From assembly GCA_902806205.1 (NCBI GenBank), contig CADCVR010000058.1:1-64000 (forward strand): a stretch of DNA of 64,000 nt. Direction: 5' to 3'. The notes below the pieces were generated by a model that saw nothing but the letters and a program-made list of their open reading frames with translations, did no database searches and was not told the DNA's origin. Shown here in pieces: positions 25,376 through 35,637 of this stretch. The stretch comes from an uncultured Solirubrobacteraceae bacterium (GTDB lineage: Bacteria; Actinomycetota; Thermoleophilia; Solirubrobacterales; Solirubrobacteraceae). The translations under genes and the position numbers were made by a program. The first letter of the stretch is position 1; every line of letters starts with the position of its first letter.

Positions 25376-26338
25376 TCAGAGCTTGCCGGCGAGCTCGGCT
25401 CCCAGCGCCGCGACCTGCTCGCGCCCGAGCGTCGGGGCCGGCACGAACGGCAGCGTCACCACCGCGGCGACGGCTTCGCGGCGCAGCCGCGCGAGCTGGG
25501 ACTGCTGGGCCTGTGTGCGCACGGTCTCGCTGCGGGCGGCCCGGCGGGCCGGCCCGGGGACCGCTGCCCCCGCCGCCTCGAGCCTGTCGAGATCAGCCGC
25601 GGTCCAGCGCCGCTTGAGCAGCGCGTTGACGACGATCGCGTCGAGGGGACGGCGCAGCTCGCTTGCCACGAGCGCTTCGAGCTCGAGCGTCTCGGTCACG
25701 GGCAGCTCACCCGGAAGGGCGACGGCCACGAACGCCGAGCGCGAGGGATCCTCGACGGTGTCCCGGACGCGGCCGGCCTGGGACGCGATGGGGCCGACCC
25801 GCGCCACGTCCGCGAACGTCCGCGCGGTCCGCAGCAGCCCGATCCCGTGGCCGGAGGCGGGCAGGTCGACGACCACCACGTCGTAGGGCGGGGCCTTCTT
25901 GTCCCAGCGGTTGGCCTGCGCGAGCTCCCACACCTTCGTCACGGTGACGATCTCGCGCACCCCGGGCGCCGCGGCGGCGAAGTACTGGAACACCTGCGAG
26001 CGCGTGAGCAGCTCGGCCAGGGACTTGGACGGCAGCTGCGCGGCCAGCCATTCGCGCAACGAGCGATTCGGGTCGATCGAGGTGGCCCACAAGCGCTCGT
26101 CCAGCGCGACCTCCTCGCCGTTGGCCGGCACCGACCGCGGATCGCCCGACTCACGGGCGAAGAGTGCCGGAAGACGGCGCTGGGCGCCGACCTCGCAGAC
26201 GATCGTCCGGCGGCCCGCCGCGGCCAGGGCCATGCCGAGCCCCGCGGCGACCGTCGTCTTGCCCACGCCGCCCTTGCCCGTGACGAAGATGAGCTCGCGT
26301 GACAGCAACGGGCTGGTGGTGAGGCTCGCCGCTGACAC
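25376..26338 (-). CDS. ArsA/Get3-like P-loop ATPase
   Basis: The 320-aa protein has the deviant Walker [10 protein letters not shown] near residues 21-29, TIVCEVGAQ, the switch-like [13 protein letters not shown] and [10 protein letters not shown] near the end. This is the actinobacterial ArsA-like family, which lacks the arsenite-binding cysteines of true ArsA. Such proteins probably act in protein targeting or redox sensing; the role here is unknown. GTG 26338 starts the gene, divergent from hisIE across about 85 bp. Many actinobacteria have these genes in pairs, but only one is here. Confidence 0.85.
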   Translation of the reverse strand: MSAASLTTSPLLSRELIFVTGKGGVGKTTVAAGLGMALAAAGRRTIVCEVGAQRRLPALFARESGDPRSVPANGEEVALDERLWATSIDPNRSLREWLAAQLPSKSLAELLTRSQVFQYFAAAAPGVREIVTVTKVWELAQANRWDKKAPPYDVVVVDLPASGHGIGLLRTARTFADVARVGPIASQAGRVRDTVEDPSRSAFVAVALPGELPVTETLELEALVASELRRPLDAIVVNALLKRRWTAADLDRLEAAGAAVPGPARRAARSETVRTQAQQSQLARLRREAVAAVVTLPFVPAPTLGREQVAALGAELAGKL

Positions 26339-26408
26339 AGTTCGTCGGGGGAAGGTATCGCCCGAAGACGAGGGCAGCGCTTCTGCGGCCGCGTCGCCCA
26401 GCGCCGCC

Positions 26409-26414
26409 TAAGCT
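26409..26414 (+). promoter_or_regulatory. Leaderless-type -10 hexamer of hisIE
   Basis: TAAGCT ends 8 nt before the hisIE ATG, with no Shine-Dalgarno. Confidence 0.5.
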
Positions 26415-26422
26415 GTTCGGCG

Positions 26423-27016
26423 ATGGAGATCGCCTACGACGAGCAGGGGCTGGTTCCCGTCGTGGTCCAGGACTGGGCCACGGGCGAGGTCCTGACGCTG
26501 GCCTACGCCAACGCGGAGGCCGTCGAGCGAACCCGCGACACCGGGGAGCTGCATCTGTGGTCGCGATCGCGCGACGAGCTGTGGCACAAGGGCGGGACCT
26601 CGGGCAACACCCAGGCCGTCCGGGCGCTGCGCGTGGACTGCGACGGCGACGCGCTGCTCGCCCTCGTCGAGCCCGCCGGCCCGGCCTGTCACACCGGGCA
26701 GCGCACCTGCTTCTTCACCGGCGACATGACCCTGGCGCCTCACGAGGTGCTGCCGGGGCTGGAGCGCACCCTCGCCCAGCGCGCCCTCGAGCGGCCCGTG
26801 GGCTCCTACGTCGTGCAGCTGCTCGACGATCCGGCCCTCGCGGGTGACAAGGTGCGCGAGGAAGCCGAGGAGGTCGTGCGCGCGGTGCACGAGGAGAGCG
26901 ACGAGCGCGTCGACGAGGAGGCCGCCGACGTCCTCTTCCACCTCATGGCACTGCTGCACGGGCGCGGCCACGCCCTCGCCGGCCCCGAGGGCGTGCTGCG
27001 TGACCGTCGCCGGTAG
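26423..27016 (+). CDS. hisIE: Bifunctional phosphoribosyl-AMP cyclohydrolase / phosphoribosyl-ATP pyrophosphohydrolase
   Basis: The 197-aa fusion has a HisI part (residues 1 to about 105) with [27 protein letters not shown] and the metal-binding [11 protein letters not shown] HisE part follows with [11 protein letters not shown] and [12 protein letters not shown] plus [11 protein letters not shown]. It carries out steps 2 and 3 of histidine synthesis. The two domains are separate proteins in most actinobacteria. The 3' end overlaps trpE by 17 bp, linking histidine and tryptophan synthesis in one transcript. Confidence 0.94.
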   Translation: MEIAYDEQGLVPVVVQDWATGEVLTLAYANAEAVERTRDTGELHLWSRSRDELWHKGGTSGNTQAVRALRVDCDGDALLALVEPAGPACHTGQRTCFFTGDMTLAPHEVLPGLERTLAQRALERPVGSYVVQLLDDPALAGDKVREEAEEVVRAVHEESDERVDEEAADVLFHLMALLHGRGHALAGPEGVLRDRRR

Positions 27017-28481
27017 CTCCGCCTTCGCGGTCGAGCCGTCGCTCGAGGAGGTCCGTGCGCTGGCGGACGAGCACAACCTCGTTCCGCTGCGCCACTCGTT
27101 CATCGACGACTGCGAGACGCCCGTCGCGGCGTTCCTCAAGCTGCGCGGCGCCAAGCCGGAGTCCCCCGCCTTCCTCTTGGAGAGCGCGGAGAAGGGGCAG
27201 CGCGTCGGGCGGTGGTCGTTCATCGGGGTCCGCCCTCGCGAGGTGCTCCGCTGGAGCCTCGGCGACCCGGGAGACCCGTACGCCATCGCCGCCGACGCCG
27301 TCGCCCGCGTCACCCAGGCCCAGTTGCCCGAGCTCCCACCGTTCGCCGGCGGCGCCGTCGGCTTCTTCGGCTACGACCTGGTGCGCACGGTCGAGACCAC
27401 CCTCGGCGCGCCCAACCCCGATGCGCTCGGGCTGCCGGACATGGCGCTCATGCTCTCCGACGTGCTCGTCGTCTTCGACCACCTCAAGCACACGCTCTCC
27501 GTCATCACCCACGTCGACGCCCACGGCGACCTCGAGGCCTCCTACGCGGAAGCCGTCGCCACGATCGCGAAGGTCCGGCGGCTGCTCGCGGGCCCGGTGC
27601 CCACGGTGGGCGAGGCGCATCCACCGCGCCCCGTGCCGACGTTCGCGCCGAACATGGAGCGCTCGCAGTTCGAGGCGATGGTGGAGCGCATCGTGGCCTA
27701 CTGCCACGCGGGCGACACCTTTCAAGTTGTCCCGTCCCAGCGCTGGTCGGGTGCGATCGAGGGCATCGACCCGTTCTCGGTCTATCGCGGCCTGCGCGTC
27801 GTCAACCCGTCGCCGTACATGTACTTCCTGGACTTCCTGGACTTCCAGGTCGCGGGAGCCAGCCCGGAGCCGCTGCTGACGGTGACGGGCCGCGACGTGT
27901 CCACGCGGCCCATCGCGGGGACCCGCCGGCGCGGCGCCACCCCCGCGGAGGACACGGCGCTCGCCGCGGGGCTCCTCGCCGACGAGAAGGAGCGCGCCGA
28001 GCACGTCATGCTCGTCGACCTCGGCCGCAACGACCTCGGCCGCGTCTGCGACTTCGGCACGGTCCACGTCGACTCGTTCATGGCGGTGGAGCAGTACTCG
28101 ACGGTCATGCACATCGTCTCGAACGTCTCCGGGCGCCTGCGCGAGGAGATCGGGCCGATGGACGCCCTGCGGGCGGTGCTGCCGGCCGGCACCCTGTCGG
28201 GCGCCCCGAAGGTCCGGGCGATGGAGATCATCGATGAGCTCGAGCCCGTCAAGCGCGGCGGTTACGGCGGCGCGATCGGCTACCTGTCCTACGCGGGCGA
28301 CCTCGATACCTGCATCCACATCCGCACCGTGGTCATCGCCGACGGCGTGGCCCACATCCAGGCGGGCGGCGGGACCGTGGCCGACGCGCAGCCCGCCTAC
28401 GAGTGGGAGGAGTCCGTCAGCAAGGCCCGGGGGGTCAAGGGCGCCATCGAGCTGGCTGCGCGGCAGCCCGAGTGGCCATGA
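27000..28481 (+). CDS. trpE: Anthranilate synthase component I
   Basis: The 493-aa protein begins at GTG 27000 inside the end of hisIE. The N-terminal regulatory domain includes [18 protein letters not shown]. The catalytic chorismate-binding domain includes [64 protein letters not shown] and [10 protein letters not shown]. It makes anthranilate from chorismate using ammonia from TrpG. It overlaps trpG by 4 bp. The LLES element is consistent with tryptophan feedback control. Confidence 0.96.
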   Translation: MTVAGSSAFAVEPSLEEVRALADEHNLVPLRHSFIDDCETPVAAFLKLRGAKPESPAFLLESAEKGQRVGRWSFIGVRPREVLRWSLGDPGDPYAIAADAVARVTQAQLPELPPFAGGAVGFFGYDLVRTVETTLGAPNPDALGLPDMALMLSDVLVVFDHLKHTLSVITHVDAHGDLEASYAEAVATIAKVRRLLAGPVPTVGEAHPPRPVPTFAPNMERSQFEAMVERIVAYCHAGDTFQVVPSQRWSGAIEGIDPFSVYRGLRVVNPSPYMYFLDFLDFQVAGASPEPLLTVTGRDVSTRPIAGTRRRGATPAEDTALAAGLLADEKERAEHVMLVDLGRNDLGRVCDFGTVHVDSFMAVEQYSTVMHIVSNVSGRLREEIGPMDALRAVLPAGTLSGAPKVRAMEIIDELEPVKRGGYGGAIGYLSYAGDLDTCIHIRTVVIADGVAHIQAGGGTVADAQPAYEWEESVSKARGVKGAIELAARQPEWP

Positions 28482-29044
28482 GCCCCAGTGTCCTCGTCGT
28501 CGACAACTACGACTCCTTCACCTACAACCTCGTCCAGTACCTCGGCGAGCTCGGGGCGCAGGTCGAGGTCGTGCGCAACGACCAGGCCGCGGTGGACGCC
28601 ATCATCGCCGGTCGCCCGGACCGCGTGGTGGTCTCGCCGGGCCCGTGCACTCCCGACGAGGCGGGGATCTCCGTCGAAGCGATGCGCCGGATCCCCGAGG
28701 CGGGCATCCCCACCCTCGGCGTCTGCCTCGGCCACCAGGCGCTCGCCCAGGCCTTCGGCGGGCGCGTGGTGCGCCACGAGCCCGTGCACGGCAAGACCAC
28801 GGAGATCGAGCACGACGGCACCGGGCTCTACGCCGGGCTGCCGAGCCCGCTGACCGTCGGGCGCTACCACTCGCTCGTCGTCTCCGAGTCCGACCTGCCG
28901 GCCTGCCTCGTCGCGACAAGCCGCGGCGGCGGGGTCCTGATGGGCCTGCGCCACGCCGATCTGCCCGCCGAGGGGGTGCAGTTCCACCCCGAATCGATCC
29001 TCACCGACGGCGGGAGGCAGCTGCTCGGCAACTTCCTCAGGTGA
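28478..29044 (+). CDS. trpG: Anthranilate synthase component II (glutamine amidotransferase)
   Basis: The 188-aa class I amidotransferase has VDNYDSFTYNLVQYL, SPGPCTPDEAG, the nucleophile Cys83 in GVCLGHQALAQAFGG and the His/Glu pair in VQFHPESILT. It hydrolyses glutamine and channels ammonia to TrpE. ATG 28478 is set by the ATGA overlap with trpE and the conserved N-terminus. The same subunit may also serve p-aminobenzoate synthesis. No other pabA is visible in the window. Confidence 0.95.
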   Translation: MSPSVLVVDNYDSFTYNLVQYLGELGAQVEVVRNDQAAVDAIIAGRPDRVVVSPGPCTPDEAGISVEAMRRIPEAGIPTLGVCLGHQALAQAFGGRVVRHEPVHGKTTEIEHDGTGLYAGLPSPLTVGRYHSLVVSESDLPACLVATSRGGGVLMGLRHADLPAEGVQFHPESILTDGGRQLLGNFLR

Positions 29045-29121
29045 TTGCTCAATACGTCGCCTTGAGGCATTTGGACGCATGTTCGTTCCTGACGTCTGCG
29101 TCACGCGATGGGAACCTCGGT

Positions 29122-29155
29122 TAGCATCGCGGCCATACTCGATCCTTGAGGAGGG
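29122..29155 (+). promoter_or_regulatory. Promoter hexamer and strong ribosome-binding site of the liv operon
   Basis: TAGCAT at 29122-29127 is a likely -10. GAGGAGGG at 29148-29155 lies 8 nt before TTG 29164 and fixes that start. This leadered arrangement contrasts with the leaderless-type starts elsewhere in the window and fits a highly translated binding protein. Confidence 0.5.
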
Positions 29156-29163
29156 ATTGCACC

Positions 29164-30450
29164 TTGTTCATTCGTTCGAAGGCGGCCCTCGCCTTCGCCA
29201 TTCCGGCGCTCGTCACAGGCCTCGCGGCCTGCGGTGACGACGGAGACACCGCAGCTAAGAGCACCCCCAACGCCCCCGCCGCCGGCGGCGGGCAAGCCAC
29301 GGGGGAGGTCAACGTCTACTCGAGCCTCCCGCTGCAGGGTGCCTCGAAGGACCAGACCAACGCCATGGTCGACGGCATCAAGCTCGCGCTCGAGCAGGCC
29401 GACAGCAAAGCTGGCGGCGTGACCGTCAAGTACGAGTCGCTCGACGACTCGACGGCGCAGGCGGGCACCTGGGATCCCAACCAGGTCGCGTCCAACGCGC
29501 GCAAGGTCGCCCAGGACAGGAAGGCCGTCGCCTACATCGGCGAGTTCAACTCGGGCGCCTCGGCGCTCTCGATCCCGATCCTGAACCAGGTCGGCATCGC
29601 GCAGATCTCGCCGGCCAACACCGCGGTGGGCCTCACCACAAACGAGCCGGGGTCGGAGAAGGGGGAGCCCCAGAAGTACCAGCCCACGGGCAAGAAGACC
29701 TACTCTCGCATCGTCCCGCGCGACACGATCCAGGGCGCGGCCCTCGTGACGCAGATGAAGAGCGACGGCTGCACGAAGGTCGGCGTCGCCAACGACAAGG
29801 AGGTCTACGGCGCAGGCTTGGCGCGCCTGATCGAGATCAAGGCCAAGGAGCAGAACCTGACGATCACCTCCAACGCGGGGATCCAGAAGGACGCGGCCAA
29901 CTTCCGCGGCGTGGCCTCGAAGCTGAAGAGCGAGGGCGCAGACTGCTTCGTCTTCGCGGGCGTGACCGCCAACGGCGGTATCCAGATCTACAAGGACGTG
30001 GCGGCCGCGCTGCCCGACGCGAAGCTGTACGGCCCCGACGGCGTCTGCGAGTCCGGGTTCACCAACCCGGAGAAGAAGGGCATCCCGGAGAGCGTGGGCA
30101 AGCGCTTCAAGTGCACCGTGGCGACGCTCGACCTGACCTCCTACCCGGGCGGCCAGCAGTTCCTCAAGGCGTTCTCCGAGGCCTACGACGAGGACAATCC
30201 CGATCCGTACGCCATCTACGGCTACGAGGCGATGCGGCTTGTGCTCGACACGATCGAGGCGGCCGGGCAGGCCGGCACGACGCGTGAGGGCTTCCTCGCG
30301 CAGCTGTTCAAGACGAAGGACCGTGACTCGGTCCTGGGCACGTACTCGATCGACGAGAACGGCGACACGACGCTGACCGACTACGGTCTGTACACGGTCG
30401 GCCCCGACGGCGACCCGAAGTACGAGTCGACGATCAAGGCCGCGAGCTAA
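29164..30450 (+). CDS. livJ: Branched-chain-type amino-acid ABC transporter, substrate-binding lipoprotein
   Basis: The 428-aa protein has an N-terminal signal with lipobox LAAC and Cys23, then a Thr/Pro/Gly linker. A type I periplasmic-binding fold follows (VNVYSSLPLQGAS, YIGEFNSGASALSIPILN, YGYEAMRLVLDTIEAA). It should be anchored outside the membrane and deliver its ligand to the LivHM-GF complex encoded next. The ligand class is inferred from the family. The setting inside the trp cluster makes an aromatic amino acid worth considering. TTG 29164 is chosen from the strong GAGGAGGG. Confidence 0.9.
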   Translation: MFIRSKAALAFAIPALVTGLAACGDDGDTAAKSTPNAPAAGGGQATGEVNVYSSLPLQGASKDQTNAMVDGIKLALEQADSKAGGVTVKYESLDDSTAQAGTWDPNQVASNARKVAQDRKAVAYIGEFNSGASALSIPILNQVGIAQISPANTAVGLTTNEPGSEKGEPQKYQPTGKKTYSRIVPRDTIQGAALVTQMKSDGCTKVGVANDKEVYGAGLARLIEIKAKEQNLTITSNAGIQKDAANFRGVASKLKSEGADCFVFAGVTANGGIQIYKDVAAALPDAKLYGPDGVCESGFTNPEKKGIPESVGKRFKCTVATLDLTSYPGGQQFLKAFSEAYDEDNPDPYAIYGYEAMRLVLDTIEAAGQAGTTREGFLAQLFKTKDRDSVLGTYSIDENGDTTLTDYGLYTVGPDGDPKYESTIKAAS

Positions 30451-30472
30451 CCGGCGACCGCACGTCCGGCAT

Positions 30473-30513
30473 GCGGCGTGACGGGGTCCGCAGGATCGAC
30501 CCCGTCACGCCGC
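30473..30513 (+). terminator. Strong intercistronic stem-loop between livJ and livH
   Basis: GCGGCGTGACGGGGTC (30473-30488) and its exact reverse complement (30498-30513) form a perfect 16-bp stem with a 9-base loop. Only CTTT follows, so it is either a weak terminator or an mRNA-stabilising hairpin. Such elements behind binding-protein genes commonly raise binding protein over permease. The function here is inferred. Confidence 0.75.
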
Positions 30514-30557
30514 GCCGGCTTTCAGCCCACTCCACCGACTACTACTAGGTAACCGTC

Positions 30558-31625
30558 GTGGCCACGACTGACGCGCCGCCGCTGCCCTCCGCCGCCGCGC
30601 CCGCGCGCAACATCTTCGCCGAACTGCTCTCGAAGTACGGGCTCTTCGCGGTCCTGCTCGCCCTGCCGGTCTTCTACGGCATCAAGGACCTTCGCGACCA
30701 GGGCGACCTCTCGCCCCTGGCCACGAACATCTTCCAGGGTCTGTCCAACGGCTCCATCTGGGCGCTGATCGCCGTGGGGTACACGCTCGTCTACGGCATC
30801 ATCGAGCTGATCAACTTCGCCCACGGCGAGAACTTCATGATCGGGTCGTTCGTCTCGGCCGGCCTGTGGGGCACGCTTGGCCTCACGCTCGCGACCGGCC
30901 CGCTCGGCCTCGTGCTCGGCCTGCTGCTCACGCTGATCGTCGCGATGGTCACCTGCGGCTCGCTGAACGTCATGATCGAGAAGGTGGCCTACCGGCCGTT
31001 GCGCAGCGCCCCCAAGCTCGCGCCGCTGATCACCGCCGTCGGCTTCTCGTTCATCCTGCAGAACGTCGGCCTGCTGTGGCTCGGCGGCTCGCCCGCCGGG
31101 GTACCCGACCTGCTCCGGGCGCAGGACGAGGTCGCGACGATCATCGGCATCCGCGTGCAACGCGCTGACATCCTCGCGATCCTCGTGACGATCCCGCTCG
31201 TGATCGCGATGGTGACGTTCATCAACAAGAGTCGCCTCGGCAAGGCGATGCGGGCCACCGCGCAGGATCCCGACGCCGCACGGCTGCAGGGCATCAACGT
31301 CGACACGACGATCTCCTTGACCTTTCTGATCGGCGGCATGCTCGCCGGGGCGGCCGGCCTCATCTACGCGCTGTACCAGACGACCATCTGGTTCTTCCAG
31401 GGCTTCCAGGCCGGCCTGATCGCCTTCACCGCCGCGGTCATGGGCGGCATCGGCAATCTCAAGGGCGCCGTCCTCGGCGGCCTGATCATCGGCGTCATCC
31501 AGCAGATCTCCGACAGCCGCATCGGCTCGGAGTGGACTCCGGCGATCGTGTTCGGGTACCTCGTGCTGGTGATGGTGTTCCGCCCGCAGGGGCTCATCGG
31601 AGAAGAGACGAGGGAAGCGGGCTGA
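30558..31625 (+). CDS. livH: Branched-chain-type amino-acid ABC transporter permease (LivH)
   Basis: The 355-aa protein has about eight membrane segments. LivH signatures are NGSIWALIAVGYTLVYGIIELINFAHGE, split across the first helices, and the cytoplasmic loop RLGKAMRATAQDPDAARLQGINVD, which contacts the ATPase. An extra N-terminal helix (residues 25-35 onward) precedes the usual start of homology. GTG 30558 starts it, and its stop overlaps the livM ATG by one base. Confidence 0.93.
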   Translation: MATTDAPPLPSAAAPARNIFAELLSKYGLFAVLLALPVFYGIKDLRDQGDLSPLATNIFQGLSNGSIWALIAVGYTLVYGIIELINFAHGENFMIGSFVSAGLWGTLGLTLATGPLGLVLGLLLTLIVAMVTCGSLNVMIEKVAYRPLRSAPKLAPLITAVGFSFILQNVGLLWLGGSPAGVPDLLRAQDEVATIIGIRVQRADILAILVTIPLVIAMVTFINKSRLGKAMRATAQDPDAARLQGINVDTTISLTFLIGGMLAGAAGLIYALYQTTIWFFQGFQAGLIAFTAAVMGGIGNLKGAVLGGLIIGVIQQISDSRIGSEWTPAIVFGYLVLVMVFRPQGLIGEETREAG

Positions 31626-32805
31626 TGGCCGTCGCCAGTCCCGCACAGAGCACGCCGGCGCCCAAGCGCTATTCGCTGGAGGGCGGCCTGCCGCCCGTGG
31701 CGGGCAAGGTGCTCTTCGTCGCGCTGGCGGTGTTCGCCGTCTTGCTGCCGCTGCTGCTCGACCCGATCTCCAGCCTGCTCAGCGACTGCATCATCGCGCT
31801 CGCGTTCGTGATCATGGCCCTCGGTCTCAACGTGGTGGTCGGCTTCGCGGGCCTGCTGGACCTGGGCTACGTGGCGTTCTTCGCGATCGGCGCCTACGCG
31901 GTCGGGTGGTTCGCGTCGGGGTTCTTCGTCGACGCCAACGTGTACGTCGGCGTCTCGGGGTTCGTGCTCAACCTCCCGGGGATCCACACGAACTTCCTGA
32001 TCGTGCTCCTGGCGGCGATGATCCTGTGCGCGATCGGCGGCATCCTGATCGGCTTGCCGACCCTGCGCCTGCGCGGGGACTACATCGCCATCGTCACCCT
32101 CGCCTTCGGCGAGATCATCCGCGTATTCGCGGTCAACGGCGACCAGATCGCGCTGCCGTTCGGCGACGCGAACCTCACCGCCGGGCGCCAGGGGATCACC
32201 CCCGTCGACCAGATTCAGCTCCCGTTCCTCCCCCAGTTCACCCAGCTCGACCTGCGGCCGTGGTACTGGCTCGTGCTCGCGCTCGTGTTCGTCACGCTCT
32301 TCGTCGTCATCCGCCTGCGCGACTCCCGCCTGGGCCGCGCGTGGATCGCGATTCGCGAGGACGAGGTGGCCGCTGCCTCCATGGGTGTCCCGCTCGTGAA
32401 GACCAAGCTGTACGCCTACGCCGTCGGGGCGGCGATCGGCGGGGTCTCCGGCGCCTTCCAGGCTTCCTACCTCAACACGGTCAACGCCGACCAGTTCGCG
32501 TTCTCGTTCTCGATCTTCGTCCTGGCGATGATCATCCTGGGCGGGCTCGGATCGGTCTGGGGCGTCGTCTTCGGCGCCGTCCTGCTGTCGTTCATCAACT
32601 CCTACCTGATTCCCGACGTCCTGCGAACGGTGCCCAAGAGCCTCGGCCTGGAGTTCGAGCTCACCGACCTCGGCTTCGGGATCTTCGGCTTCCTGCTGCT
32701 GATCGTGATGGTGCTGCGACCCGAAGGCCTGCTTCCCGAGAAACGCCGTCAGATCGAGCTGACCGAAGGGGTCGGCACGGGGGAGAGCACGTTCGAGGTG
32801 CGGGC

Positions 32806-32809
<4 letters not shown>
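31625..32809 (+). CDS. livM: Branched-chain-type amino-acid ABC transporter permease (LivM)
   Basis: The 394-aa polytopic protein carries LGLNVVVGFAGLLDLGYVAFFAIGAYAV, spanning two helices, LPTLRLRGDYIAIVTLAFGEIIR, and the coupling loop RLRDSRLGRAWIAIREDEVAA. These are LivM hallmarks. It has a longer periplasmic loop (around 32170-32260) than the core family. TGATG overlap with livH and ATGA overlap with livG indicate coupled translation. Confidence 0.93.
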
Positions 32810-33627
<818 letters not shown>

Positions 33628-33630
33628 CCC

Positions 33631-34341
33631 GTGGCGCTCCTCGACGTCGAAGACATCGCCACCTACTACGGGAACATCCAGGCGCTCAAGAGCATCTCGC
33701 TCACGGTCGAGGAGGGCGAGATCGTCACCCTCATCGGCTCCAACGGCGCCGGGAAGTCCACGACGCTGCGCTCGATCTCGGGCCTGTCGCCGCCGCGCGC
33801 CGGCTCCATCAGGTTCATGGGGGAGGAGATCTCCGGCACTCCGCCGCAGCAGATCGTCGCCAAGGGCATCTCGCAGTCTCCCGAGGGCCGCAAGTGCTTC
33901 CCGCGCATGACGGTCCGCGAGAACCTCGACCTCGGGGCCTACCTGCGTCAGGAGAAGGGCGCGATCAACGAGGACATGGAGCGCGTCTTCGACCTCTTCC
34001 CGCGGCTCAAGGAGCGCGAGAAGCAGAAGGCGGGCACCATGTCCGGCGGGGAGCAGCAGATGCTCGCGATCGGTCGCGCGCTGATGGCCAGGCCGAAGCT
34101 CCTGCTGCTCGACGAGCCCTCGATGGGCATCGCTCCCATCCTGGTGGATCGGATCTACGAGACGATCGCCGAGATCAACAAGCAGGGCATGACGATCCTC
34201 CTGGTCGAGCAGAACGCGAACTACGGTCTCGGCGTCTCGGACCGCGCCTACGTCCTGGAGACGGGAACGGTGGCGCTGGCCGACACGTCGGCGTCCCTTC
34301 GCGAGAACCCCGACGTGCAGAAGGCCTACCTCGGAACGTGA
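33631..34341 (+). CDS. livF: Branched-chain-type amino-acid ABC transporter ATP-binding protein (LivF)
   Basis: The 236-aa ATPase has Walker A GSNGAGKST, ISQSPEGRKCFPRMTV, the signature MSGGEQQMLAIGRAL, Walker B LLLLDEPSMG and LVEQNANYGL. With LivG it forms the asymmetric ATPase pair of the importer. GTG 33631 lies three bases after livG. The stop overlaps the next small gene by 4 bp. Confidence 0.94.
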   Translation: MALLDVEDIATYYGNIQALKSISLTVEEGEIVTLIGSNGAGKSTTLRSISGLSPPRAGSIRFMGEEISGTPPQQIVAKGISQSPEGRKCFPRMTVRENLDLGAYLRQEKGAINEDMERVFDLFPRLKEREKQKAGTMSGGEQQMLAIGRALMARPKLLLLDEPSMGIAPILVDRIYETIAEINKQGMTILLVEQNANYGLGVSDRAYVLETGTVALADTSASLRENPDVQKAYLGT

Positions 34342-34580
34342 CCCTCCCCTTCGCGCTCATCGGCGCAACCGCGCTGTACCTCCTCTTCGTCTGGCTGGCC
34401 AGCGCGATCGCCGCGGCCTACCTGTCCGAGCGGAAGGGCTACACGGAGAAGCCCGGGCTGGCAGCCGGGCTGCTGCTCACGGTCGTCGGTCCGCTCATCT
34501 TCCTGGTCATCCCGGCGAAGAAGGGCTCGGCCTGGAAGCGCTTCGGCCCGTTCGGCAGCACCCTGCGCGACTCGTCGTGA
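34338..34580 (+). CDS. 80-residue two-helix membrane protein coupled to livF
   Basis: GTG 34338 overlaps the livF stop (GTGA). The product has two hydrophobic helices (FALIGATALYLLFVWLASAIAA and LAAGLLLTVVGPLIFLVIP) joined by YLSERKGYTEKPG, with a basic C-terminus. Its position as the last gene of the liv operon suggests a small transporter-associated subunit, but that is inference. I do not recognise a named family. Size, hydrophobicity and coupling argue that it is real. Confidence 0.75.
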   Translation: MTLPFALIGATALYLLFVWLASAIAAAYLSERKGYTEKPGLAAGLLLTVVGPLIFLVIPAKKGSAWKRFGPFGSTLRDSS

Positions 34581-34586
34581 GCGCAG

Positions 34587-34592
34587 TAGGCT
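34587..34592 (+). promoter_or_regulatory. Possible -10 hexamer of trpD
   Basis: TAGGCT ends 13 nt before the trpD ATG, so trpDC may have its own start site in addition to readthrough from the liv genes. Confidence 0.35.
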
Positions 34593-34605
34593 CGCTCGAG
34601 CTGAG

Positions 34606-35637
34606 ATGCCGCTCGAGGTCCTGACCCAGGCGATCGATCTGCTCGCCTCCCGCGCGGACCTCTCGGCGGAGCAGGCGGGTGCCGTGCTGGCCGAGATCAT
34701 GGCCGGCAACGCGTCGGACGCGCAGATCGCCGCGTTTCTCATCGCCCTGCGCACGAAGGGCGAGACCCCAGGCGAGCTCGCGGGCCTCGCGCGCACGATG
34801 CGCAAGCTCGCCACCCGGGTGCCGTGCGCGCGCGAGGACCTGGTTGACACCGCCGGAACCGGCGGCGGGCGTCTCACGTTCAACGTCTCGACCACCGCGG
34901 CGCTGATCGCCGCGGGCGCGGGCTGCGCGGTGGCCAAGCACGGCAACCGCTCCGCCACGAGCTCCTCCGGGTCCGCCGACGTCCTCGAGGCGCTCGGCGC
35001 GCGCATCGACCTCGCGGCGGAGGCGGTGGCGCGGTGCGTCGAGGCCACCGGCTTCGGCTTCATGTTCGCTCCCGCCCACCACGCCGCGATGCGCTGGGTG
35101 ATGCCCGTGCGCCGGGAGCTGGCGGTCCGCACGATCTTCAACTTCCTCGGCCCGCTCACCAATCCGGCGGGAGCACGGCGCCAGCTGATCGGCGTCTCGG
35201 ATCCGCGGATGCTCGACGTCATGGCCCAGGCGCTGGCGCGACTGGGCTGCGACCGGGCGCTGGTAGTGTCGAGCGACGATGGTCTGGACGAGATGAGCAC
35301 GTCCGCCGCCACCCGGGTGGTCGAGGTCAACGGCACCGACGTCCGGCGCTACACGGTGACGGCCGGCGACGTGGGCCTGCCCTCGGCCGAGGCGGGATCG
35401 CTCACCGGCGGCAGCCCGGCCGAGAACGCGCGCGTCACCCGCCAGATCCTCGAGGGCGAGCCCGGCCCGCAGCGCGACATCGCCGTGCTCAACGCGGGCG
35501 CGGCGATCTACGCCGCGGGGCGCGCCGCCGACCTGGCGGGCGGCGTCGCCGCCGCCCAGCAGGCCGTCGACGCCGGCCGGGCCGCAGGCGTGCTGGAGCG
35601 CTACGTCGCCCTCTCACACGAGCTGGCTCCCGCATGA
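34606..35637 (+). CDS. trpD: Anthranilate phosphoribosyltransferase
   Basis: The 343-aa protein has the N-terminal helical domain with GNASDAQIAAFLIALRTKGET. The PRPP-binding loop is DTAGTGGGRLTFNVST, followed by AKHGNRSATSSSGSADVLEALG and FNFLGPLTNPA. The Asp that commonly follows GTGG in this family is absent. It attaches phosphoribose to anthranilate. It is the first trp gene after the liv block and overlaps trpC by 4 bp. Confidence 0.94.
   Translation: MPLEVLTQAIDLLASRADLSAEQAGAVLAEIMAGNASDAQIAAFLIALRTKGETPGELAGLARTMRKLATRVPCAREDLVDTAGTGGGRLTFNVSTTAALIAAGAGCAVAKHGNRSATSSSGSADVLEALGARIDLAAEAVARCVEATGFGFMFAPAHHAAMRWVMPVRRELAVRTIFNFLGPLTNPAGARRQLIGVSDPRMLDVMAQALARLGCDRALVVSSDDGLDEMSTSAATRVVEVNGTDVRRYTVTAGDVGLPSAEAGSLTGGSPAENARVTRQILEGEPGPQRDIAVLNAGAAIYAAGRAADLAGGVAAAQQAVDAGRAAGVLERYVALSHELAPA

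Noticed and set aside
34850-34905. trpD glycine loop lacking the usual Asp as a sign of inactivity
   Set aside because: The loop varies in natural TrpD proteins and the rest of the active site is intact, so this is probably a lineage variant.
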